Shown: positions 56,683 to 64,000 of the stretch, in pieces
Numbering within the stretch: position 1 is the stretch's first letter
Layout of the letters: every line of letters begins with the position of its first letter
Assembly (NCBI RefSeq): GCF_030055425.1
Contig: NZ_JASFYE010000003.1
Location: 185,307-249,306, forward strand
Direction: 5' to 3'
From: Methanothermobacter sp.
GTDB lineage: Archaea; Methanobacteriota; Methanobacteria; Methanobacteriales; Methanothermobacteraceae
Length of the DNA: 64,000 bases
Made by a program: the position numbers and the translations under genes
The notes under the pieces: generated by a model
What the model was told of the DNA's origin: nothing
Database searches by the model: none
What the model saw: the letters and a program-made list of their open reading frames with translations, nothing else

Positions 56683-57338
56683 ACAGCCATTCCCCCGAGG
56701 ATTATGTAGGCTGCAACTGCCCCGAAGCATGCCGTGAGGTTGTCAAGGCCCCTGGGGGTGAGGGCCTCCAGTACCGTTGATACCAGGGCAACCCCCACTA
56801 TGACCAGCGGGGCTATGTTCTGTGAGTAATAGAGGAGGACGACGGGCAGCGTCACAATGAGTGTCAGGAACATCCCCAGGGAGCCCTCCAGGCTCTTCCT
56901 ATCCCCCAGTACACTGAAGGTTGTCCTGCCAAACCTCTCACCTATCAGGCTTGCAAGGCCGTCACCATAGGACATGGCGGCTATCCCTATACCCGTGACC
57001 CAGGGGGTGTTAAAGAATAGGTAGGCAAGCACGGTCCAGGATATGGAGTAGTAGACGAGGCCAAGGCCGTGACCATAGGAGGAGGCCCGGTGTTTTATCT
57101 TCAATGGGGAATAGGGGCTTATGAGGAATGTTAGGAGTATGAATGGCGCCGCCGCCAGGAATGTTATAACCAGCCGGCTATCAAAGAGGGGTAATATAAA
57201 TAGGATGTTACCAACCATTATATGTACAAATTTCCGGCTGAGGTTTGGTCTATCACCAAGGAGCCTCTCAGATACAATCAGTAAAACCGCAACATACAGA
57301 TATACCATCAGGAGTCCAAGAATGTCACTGCCGCTCAT
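56679..57338 (-). CDS. DGK1/SEC59-type CTP-dependent polyprenol or lipid kinase
   Basis: A 219-residue membrane protein with about seven helices. Family motifs are LSRKFVHIMVGN near residue 33, MSYGDGLASLIGERFGR, LGDRKSLEGSLGMF and EALTPRGLDNLT. Eukaryotic members phosphorylate dolichol, phytol or diacylglycerol with CTP. In archaea dolichol or a lipid precursor is likely. The ATG at 57338 has no ribosome site but lies about 25 bp after a TATA-like ACTTATACC, so the mRNA may be leaderless; TTG 57359 is an alternative. Confidence 0.75.
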   Translation of the reverse strand: MSGSDILGLLMVYLYVAVLLIVSERLLGDRPNLSRKFVHIMVGNILFILPLFDSRLVITFLAAAPFILLTFLISPYSPLKIKHRASSYGHGLGLVYYSISWTVLAYLFFNTPWVTGIGIAAMSYGDGLASLIGERFGRTTFSVLGDRKSLEGSLGMFLTLIVTLPVVLLYYSQNIAPLVIVGVALVSTVLEALTPRGLDNLTACFGAVAAYIILGGMAV

Positions 57339-57461
57339 AGGAATTATGGAGTAGTTCAAGGTATAAGTGGCTTTTGATTTATCATGATTGATACATGTAA
57401 AAGCTGGGAGTAGTTTAAGTATAGTGGCCTTTTATGATAGAACTGATGGAGGTTTTTCTGC

Positions 57462-58310
57462 ATGAACCCTTACATTGAAATACTGAGACCCGTAAACGCT
57501 GTCATGGCTGTAATAACTGTTATACTCATGGCCCTCATTGCCGGCAGGTTTGATGTTGATGTTCTCCTCGCATGCATAGTTGTTTTCACCGCCACAGGCG
57601 CAGGTAATGTGATAAATGACTACTTTGACCATGAAATTGACAGAGTTAACAGGCCATCACGCCCCATACCCTCAGGGAGGATCACAAGAAGGGCTGCTGG
57701 TATCTATTCTATCTTACTTTTTGTTTTGGCCTCAGCACTGGGATTCTACCTGGGCCCTCTACCGGGTCTTGTGGTGGCTTCAAGTTCCCTGCTCATGGTA
57801 TACTATGCCTGGAGCCTCAAGAAGAGGTGCCTTGTTGGCAACATAACCATATCCTTCCTCACAGGGCTGAGCTTCGTCTTTGGGGGCATAGTTGTCGGTG
57901 AGATCTCTGCGTCCGTCTACCTTGGAATCTACGCCTTCCTCATGACCATGGCCAGGGAGATAGTCAAGGACATGGAGGACGTTGAGGGGGACCTGGTTGA
58001 GGGTGCAACCACACTCCCCATAACACATGGTAGGGGGGTTTCAGGGATCCTTGCGGCTGCCTTCATGTTATCAGCAAGCCTCACAAGTCCCAGCCTTTAC
58101 ATTATAGGGATATTCTCAATCCTCTATATCCCGGTCCTTGCAGTTGCAGTGATTTTCTTCCTGCGGGCGGCCTTCATGATACTCAAAGGCCAGGATAGGG
58201 AAACCGCATCACGTGTCTCAGGGCTCATAAAGGTGGGGATGGCGGTGACGTTTCTGGCATTCGCTGCCGGAAGCGGCACCGTAACAGGGATGGCCGGCAT
58301 GGTACCTTAG
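57462..58310 (+). CDS. Digeranylgeranylglyceryl phosphate synthase (UbiA family)
   Basis: A 282-residue membrane prenyltransferase that adds the second geranylgeranyl chain to the archaeal glycerol ether lipid. NVINDYFDHEIDRVNRPSRPIPSG (about residues 49-72) is the first Asp-rich motif, and EIVKDMEDVEGD is the second. About eight helices follow the UbiA pattern. GGAGG precedes the ATG. It is divergent from the DGK1-like gene, so two lipid genes share the 123-bp spacer. Confidence 0.92.
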   Translation: MNPYIEILRPVNAVMAVITVILMALIAGRFDVDVLLACIVVFTATGAGNVINDYFDHEIDRVNRPSRPIPSGRITRRAAGIYSILLFVLASALGFYLGPLPGLVVASSSLLMVYYAWSLKKRCLVGNITISFLTGLSFVFGGIVVGEISASVYLGIYAFLMTMAREIVKDMEDVEGDLVEGATTLPITHGRGVSGILAAAFMLSASLTSPSLYIIGIFSILYIPVLAVAVIFFLRAAFMILKGQDRETASRVSGLIKVGMAVTFLAFAAGSGTVTGMAGMVP

Positions 58311-58384
58311 ATGTCACAAAAAAGATGATAATGGGTGAAATTATTCACAAAAAACCTTTAGTGTATGTGAATAGTAGGAAATGA

Positions 58385-58447
58385 TAGGGTAGGTGAAGGA
58401 GTAGATGTTCATCCCCCCAACCTTCATTTAACTCCTTCAACACCCTA
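58385..58447. other. Imperfect 17-bp hairpin after the lipid gene
   Basis: TAGGGTAGGTGAAGGAGT (58385-58402) pairs with ACTCCTTCAACACCCTA (58431-58447) with one bulge, and CTTTTTC follows. It may terminate the lipid gene. The rest of the 264-bp spacer has a small GC hairpin (CCAGGTGG...CCGCCTGG, 58481-58500) and a 16-bp direct repeat TGGAACCACTCATTCT at 58498 and 58553. No gene is seen. Confidence 0.45.
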
Positions 58448-58574
58448 AACTTTTTCTACCTTTAACCCCCCTAACCTGTTCCAGGTGGACAGCCGCCTGG
58501 AACCACTCATTCTATGAAATCTCTAAGGAAACTTAAAACTGCGATTATGACATGGAACCACTCATTCTTGAGGC

Positions 58575-59051
58575 CTACTCACCGCTTTTTATGCCCACAA
58601 TGTCAACCACATCGACCAGCTTCCATACATAGGAACGGTCCATCTCCACAAGGCATGTCAGGGGATCCTCAGGCGAATGACCAAGGGCCTTCAGGATGTT
58701 CCTTGATAGGCCGTGCTTCTCTATGAGGTCGGCGAACATCCCCTTAACCCTCTTCCTGGTTGATGGGTCCTTCTCCTCGACTATCTGCCCCTGCAGTGTA
58801 ACGAAGCGGTAATCTGATAGGTCCTCCTCATAGTGTTCTATCTCCACTGCGACATAGGGGTTTTTCTTGAGGAGTTCTATCTTTCTGCCGTATCTTGTTG
58901 ATAGGAAGTAGATGTGCTCCCCATCGAATATATAGAGGAAGGGGGCTATGTATGGATAGTCACCGTTGAAGGCTATCCTGCTCATGAAGTTCTCCCTTAT
59001 GAACTCATCATACTCCTCCCTGCTCATGAGGGGGATCTTAACTATACCCAT
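58575..59051 (-). CDS. Pyridoxamine-5'-phosphate-oxidase-like FMN-binding protein
   Basis: A 158-residue split-barrel protein. The start MGIVKIPLMSREEYDEFI and the segments SRIAFNGDYPYIAPFLYIFDGEHIYFL and VAVEIEHYE show the PNPOx-like fold that binds FMN or F420. The substrate cannot be told. ATG 59051 has GGAGGTG upstream and begins only a few bases after the stop of the MBL-rhodanese gene, so they form an operon. Confidence 0.8.
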   Translation of the reverse strand: MGIVKIPLMSREEYDEFIRENFMSRIAFNGDYPYIAPFLYIFDGEHIYFLSTRYGRKIELLKKNPYVAVEIEHYEEDLSDYRFVTLQGQIVEEKDPSTRKRVKGMFADLIEKHGLSRNILKALGHSPEDPLTCLVEMDRSYVWKLVDVVDIVGIKSGE

Positions 59052-59054
59052 CAC

Positions 59055-60401
59055 TCACACCTCCACCACGGGGAAACCTGCCCTCAGCCAGGCCCCGATA
59101 CCCCCAAGTACAGTTGTGGCACTGAAACCATGCATCTCAAGTATACTGGCGGCTATCGTTGACTTGTAACCTGAATCACAGTATATAACCACGTCCTTCT
59201 CGGGTATCATGTCAATGTTATCAGGGAGATCCCCCACCCAGATGTGCTCTGAACCCTCAATGTGGAACCTCTCCCTGTCTGTGATCTTACGCACATCAAG
59301 CAGGAAGAAGTCGCCCTCCAGTTCTCTGAGTTCATGGACGCTCATGGCCCTTATGGCATTGAACTCGAGTCCAGCCATGTACCATGAGGGGAATCCACCT
59401 GCAAGGTACCCTGCCATGTTATCATAGCCGAGCCTTATGAGGGACCTCCTGACAGATTCAACGCCACGCCCATCATCCACCACAAGTACAGGGTCATCGT
59501 AGTTGAGGAAGTACCCTGCAAAGGCCGCGAAGCCGTCCTGCCAGATGTTCAGACTGCAGGGTATGTGGCCAGACGAGAAGCTTGTGGGGTTCCGGACATC
59601 AACCACCTGGGCGCCTTCATCCATGAGTTCCCTGAAGTCAGGAACAGGGAGGGCTTCAAGGTTGGGGTTCTCCACAGGAGCACCCCTCAGGTTGTTCTCC
59701 TCCATTCTCCTGAAGTATGGTGGTGTGTAGAGCCTCTCGGAGATCTTGTGCTCAATGAACTCATCCCTTCCCATCTGGAGGTATGGGTTTGTGAGCCTCT
59801 CATACCCCACAGTTGTCGTGTCCATGTCCCTTATGTCAGCCCCGCAGACCGAACCCGCCCCATGGGCCGGGCAGACCACAACATGGTCCCCCAGTGGCAT
59901 TATCTTCTCATGTATGCTCTCATAGAGTAACCCCGCGGTTTCAGGGATTTTTTCAGGCCCAAAGAAATCAACACGCCCTGTTTCACCGGCAAAGAGTACA
60001 TCACCCACAAATACCATAAGGTAGTCATCTGAAACGCTCCTGTCCCTCACAGCCACCGATATGCTCTCATAGGTGTGGCCGGGTGTCTCCAGGACCTCCA
60101 GTTCAAGGTTTCCCAGCCTGAAGGTGTCACCCTCCACAACAGAGGTACCATACCTGAAATCCAGGTTCGCACCGTGGAGTATCTCAGCATCCACATAACG
60201 AGCCAGTTCCACAGATCCGATGGTGTAGTCCTCGTTCCTGTGGGTCTCAAATATGTACCTGATATTCACGCTGTTTTTCTCTGCAAGTTCAAGGTACACA
60301 TCCACATCCCTTCTTGGATCCACAACAGCGGCCTCACCACCGGATGCAATAAAATAGGAATTATGGGATAGCCCCTCTGATTTTATTATCTCAAATATCA
60401 T
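59055..60401 (-). CDS. Metallo-beta-lactamase / double rhodanese fusion protein
   Basis: A 448-residue fusion. Residues 1-240 form an MBL domain of the persulfide-dioxygenase type, but the metal motif HxHxDH reads HRNEDY here, with ETPGHTYES and VCPAHGAGS still present. Two rhodanese domains follow (about 255-345 and 360-448). The first has DDG instead of the active Cys (VLVVDDGRGVES), the second keeps Cys (VIYCDSGYKST). Sulfur transfer or persulfide handling is likely, with altered metal chemistry. ATG 60401 lies after GGTGAGGTGC. Confidence 0.82.
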   Translation of the reverse strand: MIFEIIKSEGLSHNSYFIASGGEAAVVDPRRDVDVYLELAEKNSVNIRYIFETHRNEDYTIGSVELARYVDAEILHGANLDFRYGTSVVEGDTFRLGNLELEVLETPGHTYESISVAVRDRSVSDDYLMVFVGDVLFAGETGRVDFFGPEKIPETAGLLYESIHEKIMPLGDHVVVCPAHGAGSVCGADIRDMDTTTVGYERLTNPYLQMGRDEFIEHKISERLYTPPYFRRMEENNLRGAPVENPNLEALPVPDFRELMDEGAQVVDVRNPTSFSSGHIPCSLNIWQDGFAAFAGYFLNYDDPVLVVDDGRGVESVRRSLIRLGYDNMAGYLAGGFPSWYMAGLEFNAIRAMSVHELRELEGDFFLLDVRKITDRERFHIEGSEHIWVGDLPDNIDMIPEKDVVIYCDSGYKSTIAASILEMHGFSATTVLGGIGAWLRAGFPVVEV

Positions 60402-60550
60402 GCACCTCACCGGATAATAATATGTAAAACTGCTTATTTATCATTTTCCAGAAAAAGAGGATAGCTCATTGAAGTGCTCTTTGGAGCTTTAAATGGATTT
60501 TATGGGGCCAGTTTTTCATTCAAGGACGGAAGGAGTTTATGGTACACAGA

Positions 60551-61028
60551 TCACCCCTTCCATGAAAGGTAAGCCCATGATAGGAGCACTGTGATGACCA
60601 TAAGGGATGCGGTAAGACCCAGTAACTCAGCAGCAGTGAAGGTTCTTCCAGTGTAATTAATGGAGAAGGAGAGGAAACAGATGAAAAAAGGCTTAAATAC
60701 CACCCGTATGCCGCCCCCATCACAGCATCCCCATCTTTAATTGACCTCTGGGGCATGAAGCCACCTGCCACAGGAAGTCCACCGACAAGGAACAGTATCG
60801 CGGAGACATCATGGTCCCGGCAACCACACTGATGGCAGCCAGGAGGATCCGACAAAAAACTTGATACAGATGCAATTAAAATTGTGCAACTACACTGATG
60901 GCAGCCAGGAGGATCCGACAAAAAACTTGATACAGATGCAATTAAAATTGTGCAACTACACTGATGACGGCCAGGAGGATCACTGCGAGGCCAGATTTCA
61001 TGGTTGCAGTGTAAACATCAACGTCCAT
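60551..61028 (-). pseudogene. Decayed small membrane-protein gene with internal tandem repeat
   Basis: Pieces in different frames on the minus strand look like one short hydrophobic protein: MDVDVYTATMKSGLAVILLAVISVVA at the start (61028), then ILFLVGGLPVAGGFMPQ and GDAVMGAAYGW, and finally a helix FTAAELLGLTASLMVITVLL ending at 60551. The Gly-rich middle recalls the DUF5518-type membrane proteins common in Methanobacteriales, but this is a loose match. Stops and frame changes, plus a 66-bp duplication, rule out an intact product. Confidence 0.5.
60831..60981. repeat. 66-bp tandem repeat
   Basis: Two identical 66-bp units (60831-60896 and 60897-60962) and a third partial copy (60963-60981, two mismatches) lie in tandem. 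On the minus strand each encodes the segment ILLAAISVV of the decayed membrane protein plus an in-frame stop. Identity of the full units indicates a recent event. Confidence 0.95.
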
Positions 61029-61058
61029 CTTCAAAACCACTTCCCTTAGATTCAGTTT

Positions 61059-61133
61059 CTAAAGAGGGAAAACAAGGCTCACACGCACACCGTCATCCCC
61101 ACTGATTCTGAGTTCACCATCAAGCTGCAGCTG
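61059..61133 (-). pseudogene. Tail of a deleted histidine kinase
   Basis: Directly at the end of the kaiC remnant, in another frame, the minus strand reads QLQLDGELRISGDDGVRVSL followed by VFPL and a stop at 61059. This is the typical last strand pair of a histidine-kinase ATPase domain. Nothing else of the kinase remains, so a deletion must have joined it to kaiC. Confidence 0.65.
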
Positions 61134-62228
61134 CAAGGCCGGTAACAGGGTCCACAAGTACGGCATCAGGTTTGAAGTCCATTACAAGGTCCTGCATCTC
61201 TGTGAGGTGGGATTCAAGCCCAAGTGATGTGGGCCTGTCAGCGTGTATCATGAGTTTATCATCAAGGTAATCTGTGAGGTGGATCCCCACCGATTCCATG
61301 TTACGGATGACCTGATCTGCGGGCTCCTCATTGGCAAAGTAGAGGCAGCGTTCACCGCGGCGGCAGGCCTCATAGGCAAACTTTGAAAGAAGGGTGGTCT
61401 TACCGGCCCCTGTAGTACCGGATATCAGGACACTGGAACCCCTGTATACACCCCCACCCAGCATATCATCAAGGTCAGGTATCCCGGTGGAGACAAGTTC
61501 CCTGCTGACACTGGAATCAAGTTTGAGGGAGGTTATCGGGAAGATTGAGATTCCCCTCTCATTGATGAGGAAGGGGTACCTGTTGAGGCCGTGGCTGGAG
61601 CCCCGGTACTTGACTATTCTCATGTGTCTTGTTCCAACCTCCCCATCGAAGGTGTGGGTGAGGTGTATGACACAGTCAGAGATGTAGTCCTCAAGTCCAT
61701 GTGTTGGTTTACCACCAGAGTCCCCGGCTGTGAATACACTTGTAACCCCCAGCCCATTCAGCCAGGATATGAGGTGGCGCAGTTCCATGTGGAGGGGGCC
61801 CCTATCTGATACGCCATCAAAGAGGCTGTCCACCTTATCAAGGACAACCCTGCTGGCCCCCGTGGTTTTAACAGCATCCTCGATCCTTATCTTAAGGGCA
61901 TCCAGACTGTAGGACTCTATACTGGGATCAGCGCCACTGAAACGTCTTCAATAAATATTTTACCATCTTTAATCAGTTTTTCAAGGATCCTTTCATCGGT
62001 CTGGAAGTTCTCAACAATACTGGCTGCCGGCTCATCAAAGCTCACAAGGACACCTGGCTCCCCATAGTAGGATGCACCGTTAAGAAGGAACTCAACTGCA
62101 ATGAATGTTTTCCCGGTACCGGGGCCGCCATAGATGAGGGTGTTTCTCCCCTGCGGGAAACCACCCCCTGTTACCATATCAAGGCCCTTTATGCCTGTAG
62201 GTGACTTCTCAATGGACCTGAACCTCAA
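61120..62228 (-). pseudogene. Frameshifted, truncated KaiC-like ATPase gene
   Basis: The first RecA-like domain begins MRFRSIEKSPTGIKGLDMVTGG with Walker A GGPGTGKTF and reads to IFIEDVSVALIPV (stop at 61917). One base shift later the sequence continues in another frame with the rest of the first domain (SYSLDALKIRIEDAVKTTG, VVLDKVDSLFDG). The second domain follows, STGIPDLDDMLGGGVYRGSS with Walker A SGTTGAGKTT, and ends abruptly at VDPVTGLAAAA (61120). About 100 residues of the second domain are missing. It is thus a two-domain KaiC-type signalling ATPase broken by one frameshift and a 3' deletion. Confidence 0.85.
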
Positions 62229-62366
62229 TCAACCACCCCACACAGGAATAATACTGGGGAAACCCTGATGTGATCCCAAACCGGATTTTCACTTAATACT
62301 ATATTAATCAATGAGAGCATAAAATACTTGTGATGATCAGCCGAGCATCAACGGAAGGGGGTTCCT

Positions 62367-63305
62367 ATGGGTAACATAATTGAAACAGAGGGTATAAGCA
62401 AGAGATATGATGATTTCCTGGCGGTTAACTCCGTGGATCTGGAGGTCCCTGAAAACTCCATCTACGGTGTCCTGGGACCCAACGGTGCAGGTAAAACCAC
62501 ACTGATATCAATGCTCTGCACCATACTACACCCAACATCAGGGAGGGGAATGGTAAACGGCTATGACATTGTAAGGGAGGCCAGGAAGGTGAGGGAGTCC
62601 ATAGGCATAGTCTTCCAGTCAAGGGCCCTCGACGACATACTCACAGGGAGGGAGCACCTTGAAATGCACGCCGCCCTCTACGGGGTCCCCAGGAATATAA
62701 GGGAGAGGAGGATAGACGAGGTCCTTGAACTCATAGCCCTGGGTGATAAGGCAGATGAGTATGTGAAGACATACTCTGGGGGTATGAAGCGGCGTCTCGA
62801 GATAGGCCGCGGCCTGATACACCACCCCCGGGTGCTCTTCCTTGACGAGCCAACCCTTGGACTAGACCCCCAGACAAGGGAGAGCATCTGGAGGTACATA
62901 GAGAGGCTCAACAGGGAGGAGGACGTTACCGTGCTCCTCACCACCCACTACATGGAAGAGGCAGATAAACTATGCGATGAGGTGGCCATAATGAGCCGCG
63001 GCGAGATAATAAAGGCTGACAGCCCCTCAAACCTCAAGAGGGAACTTGGGGCAGACACCATAACAGTCAGGGTTGACAGGGCAGATGAATTCCATCAACT
63101 CCTGGTGAAACAGGAATACGTTAAGAAGGCATACCTGGTGGATGATGAGGTCAAGGTCCTTGTTGAGAGGGGCGAAAACCTGGTACCCGAGATTGTTAAC
63201 CTTGCAGCGAGGACTGGATTCTACGTGAGGTCAGTGGAACTGGAACACCCCACCCTTGAGGACGTGTTCATAAGGTACACCGGTAGGGGTATAAGTGAGG
63301 CCTGA
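62367..63305 (+). CDS. ABC transporter ATP-binding protein (daunorubicin-resistance type)
   Basis: A 312-residue ATPase of an ABC-2 exporter. Walker A is GPNGAGKTT (about residues 38-46), signature YSGGMKRRLEIGRG, Walker B VLFLDEPTLGLDP and H-loop TTHYMEEAD. The DrrA-like C-terminal extension (about 220-312) is present. It pairs with the permease that starts 39 bp downstream. The substrate is unknown; lipid, polysaccharide or drug export are usual for this type. Confidence 0.92.
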   Translation: MGNIIETEGISKRYDDFLAVNSVDLEVPENSIYGVLGPNGAGKTTLISMLCTILHPTSGRGMVNGYDIVREARKVRESIGIVFQSRALDDILTGREHLEMHAALYGVPRNIRERRIDEVLELIALGDKADEYVKTYSGGMKRRLEIGRGLIHHPRVLFLDEPTLGLDPQTRESIWRYIERLNREEDVTVLLTTHYMEEADKLCDEVAIMSRGEIIKADSPSNLKRELGADTITVRVDRADEFHQLLVKQEYVKKAYLVDDEVKVLVERGENLVPEIVNLAARTGFYVRSVELEHPTLEDVFIRYTGRGISEA

Positions 63306-63344
63306 TATGTCAGAAGTTGAGGGTAATAGTTGAGGTTTGATATC

Positions 63345-64000
63345 ATGGCGGAACTTGAGGGCATATACACAATATGGCTGCGTGAGATGAAGCGTTTCTT
63401 CCGTTACCGTTCAAGGATAGTCACATCTGTGGTAACCCCCCTCCTATGGCTCATAATATTCGGCACAGGCCTTGGGGCTGCTGTCAGGTTCGGTGGAGTG
63501 GCCGGGGGCTACAGGGCCTTCATCTATCCGGGTATAATAGGTCAGACAATACTCTTCACCAGCATATTCTCAGGGGTCTCTGTGATAATAGACCGGCAGT
63601 ATGGATTCCTGAAGGAGATACTGGTTGCACCCATATCAAGGCCCTCCATAGTTATCGGGAAGGCACTGGGGATAAGTACGGCCTCCATGATACAGGCGGC
63701 CATCCTCCTTGTCCTGTCATTCATAGTGGGAGTTACAATGTCCCCCATCTGCTTCGCTGTTAGCATGGTGATAGCCCTCATAATATCCATGGGCCTCGGG
63801 GGCCTGGGCCTCATGATAGCGGCTTTTACAGACAGCATGGAGGGGTTCAACCTTATAATGAGCTTCATAGTGCTCCCGATATTCCTCCTGAGTGGGGCCC
63901 TCTTCCCAATAACCGGACTCCCAGCATGGCTTCAGGGCGCGGTCTATATAAATCCACTGACCTATGCAGTCGACGCCCTCAGGTTCACAATACTGAGAAA
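63345..64000 (+). CDS. ABC-2 type permease (N-terminal part, 3' end outside window)
   Basis: An open frame runs from the ATG at 63345 to the window edge without a stop, so it is partial (218 residues seen). It starts MAELEGIYTIWLREMKRFFRYR, then has helices around TPLLWLIIFGTGLG, TILFTSIFSGVSVI, AILLVLSFIVGVT and IVLPIFLLSGALFPITGLP. The last is the classical LSGxxFP motif of ABC-2 permeases. It is the membrane partner of the ATPase upstream. Confidence 0.92.
   Translation, partial: MAELEGIYTIWLREMKRFFRYRSRIVTSVVTPLLWLIIFGTGLGAAVRFGGVAGGYRAFIYPGIIGQTILFTSIFSGVSVIIDRQYGFLKEILVAPISRPSIVIGKALGISTASMIQAAILLVLSFIVGVTMSPICFAVSMVIALIISMGLGGLGLMIAAFTDSMEGFNLIMSFIVLPIFLLSGALFPITGLPAWLQGAVYINPLTYAVDALRFTILR

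Noticed and set aside
60831..60981. CRISPR or insertion-sequence remnant
   Set aside because: Direct 66-bp tandem copies without spacers, terminal inverted repeats or a transposase.

Overview
The window is chromosomal DNA of a thermophilic hydrogenotrophic methanogen of the Methanothermobacter thermautotrophicus / M. marburgensis type. It carries both methyl-coenzyme M reductase isoenzymes (the end of mcrA, and a complete mrtBDGA), the eight-gene mtr operon, [Fe]-hydrogenase hmd with its hcg cofactor genes, and mvhDGAB. It also has archaeal-type SerRS-2, L10e, Pcc1, ether-lipid and inositol-phosphate enzymes, TATA-type promoters, GGTGA/GGAGG ribosome binding sites and U-rich terminators. The 352 visible McrA residues place the modified His and Arg exactly at positions 257 and 271 of the 550-residue M. 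marburgensis enzyme. I saw no rRNA, tRNA, CRISPR array or insertion sequence.

Layout. 1-6006: end of mcr, a hairpin terminator, then mtrEDCBAFGH. 6188-10025: Na+/Ca2+ exchanger, UspA, methanogenesis marker 14, cobY and a PRC-barrel protein. 10153-17833 (minus strand): sufCB and the operon hmd-hcgABCDEF. 18438-23023 (plus strand, divergent from hmd): flpECBD, a little-understood F420/iron-sulfur module with its own MvhD paralogue, then hcgG behind a clear terminator and promoter. 23193-32003: mvhDGAB and mrtBDGA. About 32 kb thus holds the methyl transfer, methane-forming, hydrogenase and heterodisulfide-reductase-coupling functions of the energy pathway.

32137-57338 is mostly housekeeping. 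It includes a 59-residue CooT-like nickel protein, pyrC, a FKBP, a sensor kinase, serS, pcc1, a CooC-like ATPase, L10e, ppsA, mfnA, a fumarase beta subunit, upp, trm56, cobS/cobZ, a PII-like protein with larC, queC, a broken cbiM, pycB, a ferredoxin, inositol-phosphate synthase and small enzymes. 57462-64000 holds the archaeal lipid prenyltransferase, an FMN protein, a metallo-beta-lactamase/rhodanese fusion, a decayed block (a membrane-protein remnant with a 66-bp tandem repeat, a frameshifted KaiC-like gene and the tail of a lost histidine kinase), and an ABC-2 exporter cut by the window end.

The most interesting points are three. First, the flpECBD module beside hmd looks like an F420-linked electron-input device able to dock on heterodisulfide reductase. 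Second, tandem duplications recur around translation starts (hcgB 49-bp units, hcgD 65-bp units, the fumarase beta gene and queC), each copying a ribosome binding site. Third, there are several rare-start or decayed genes: a CTG start for sufC, no canonical full-length start for hcgD, and cbiM and kaiC remnants.
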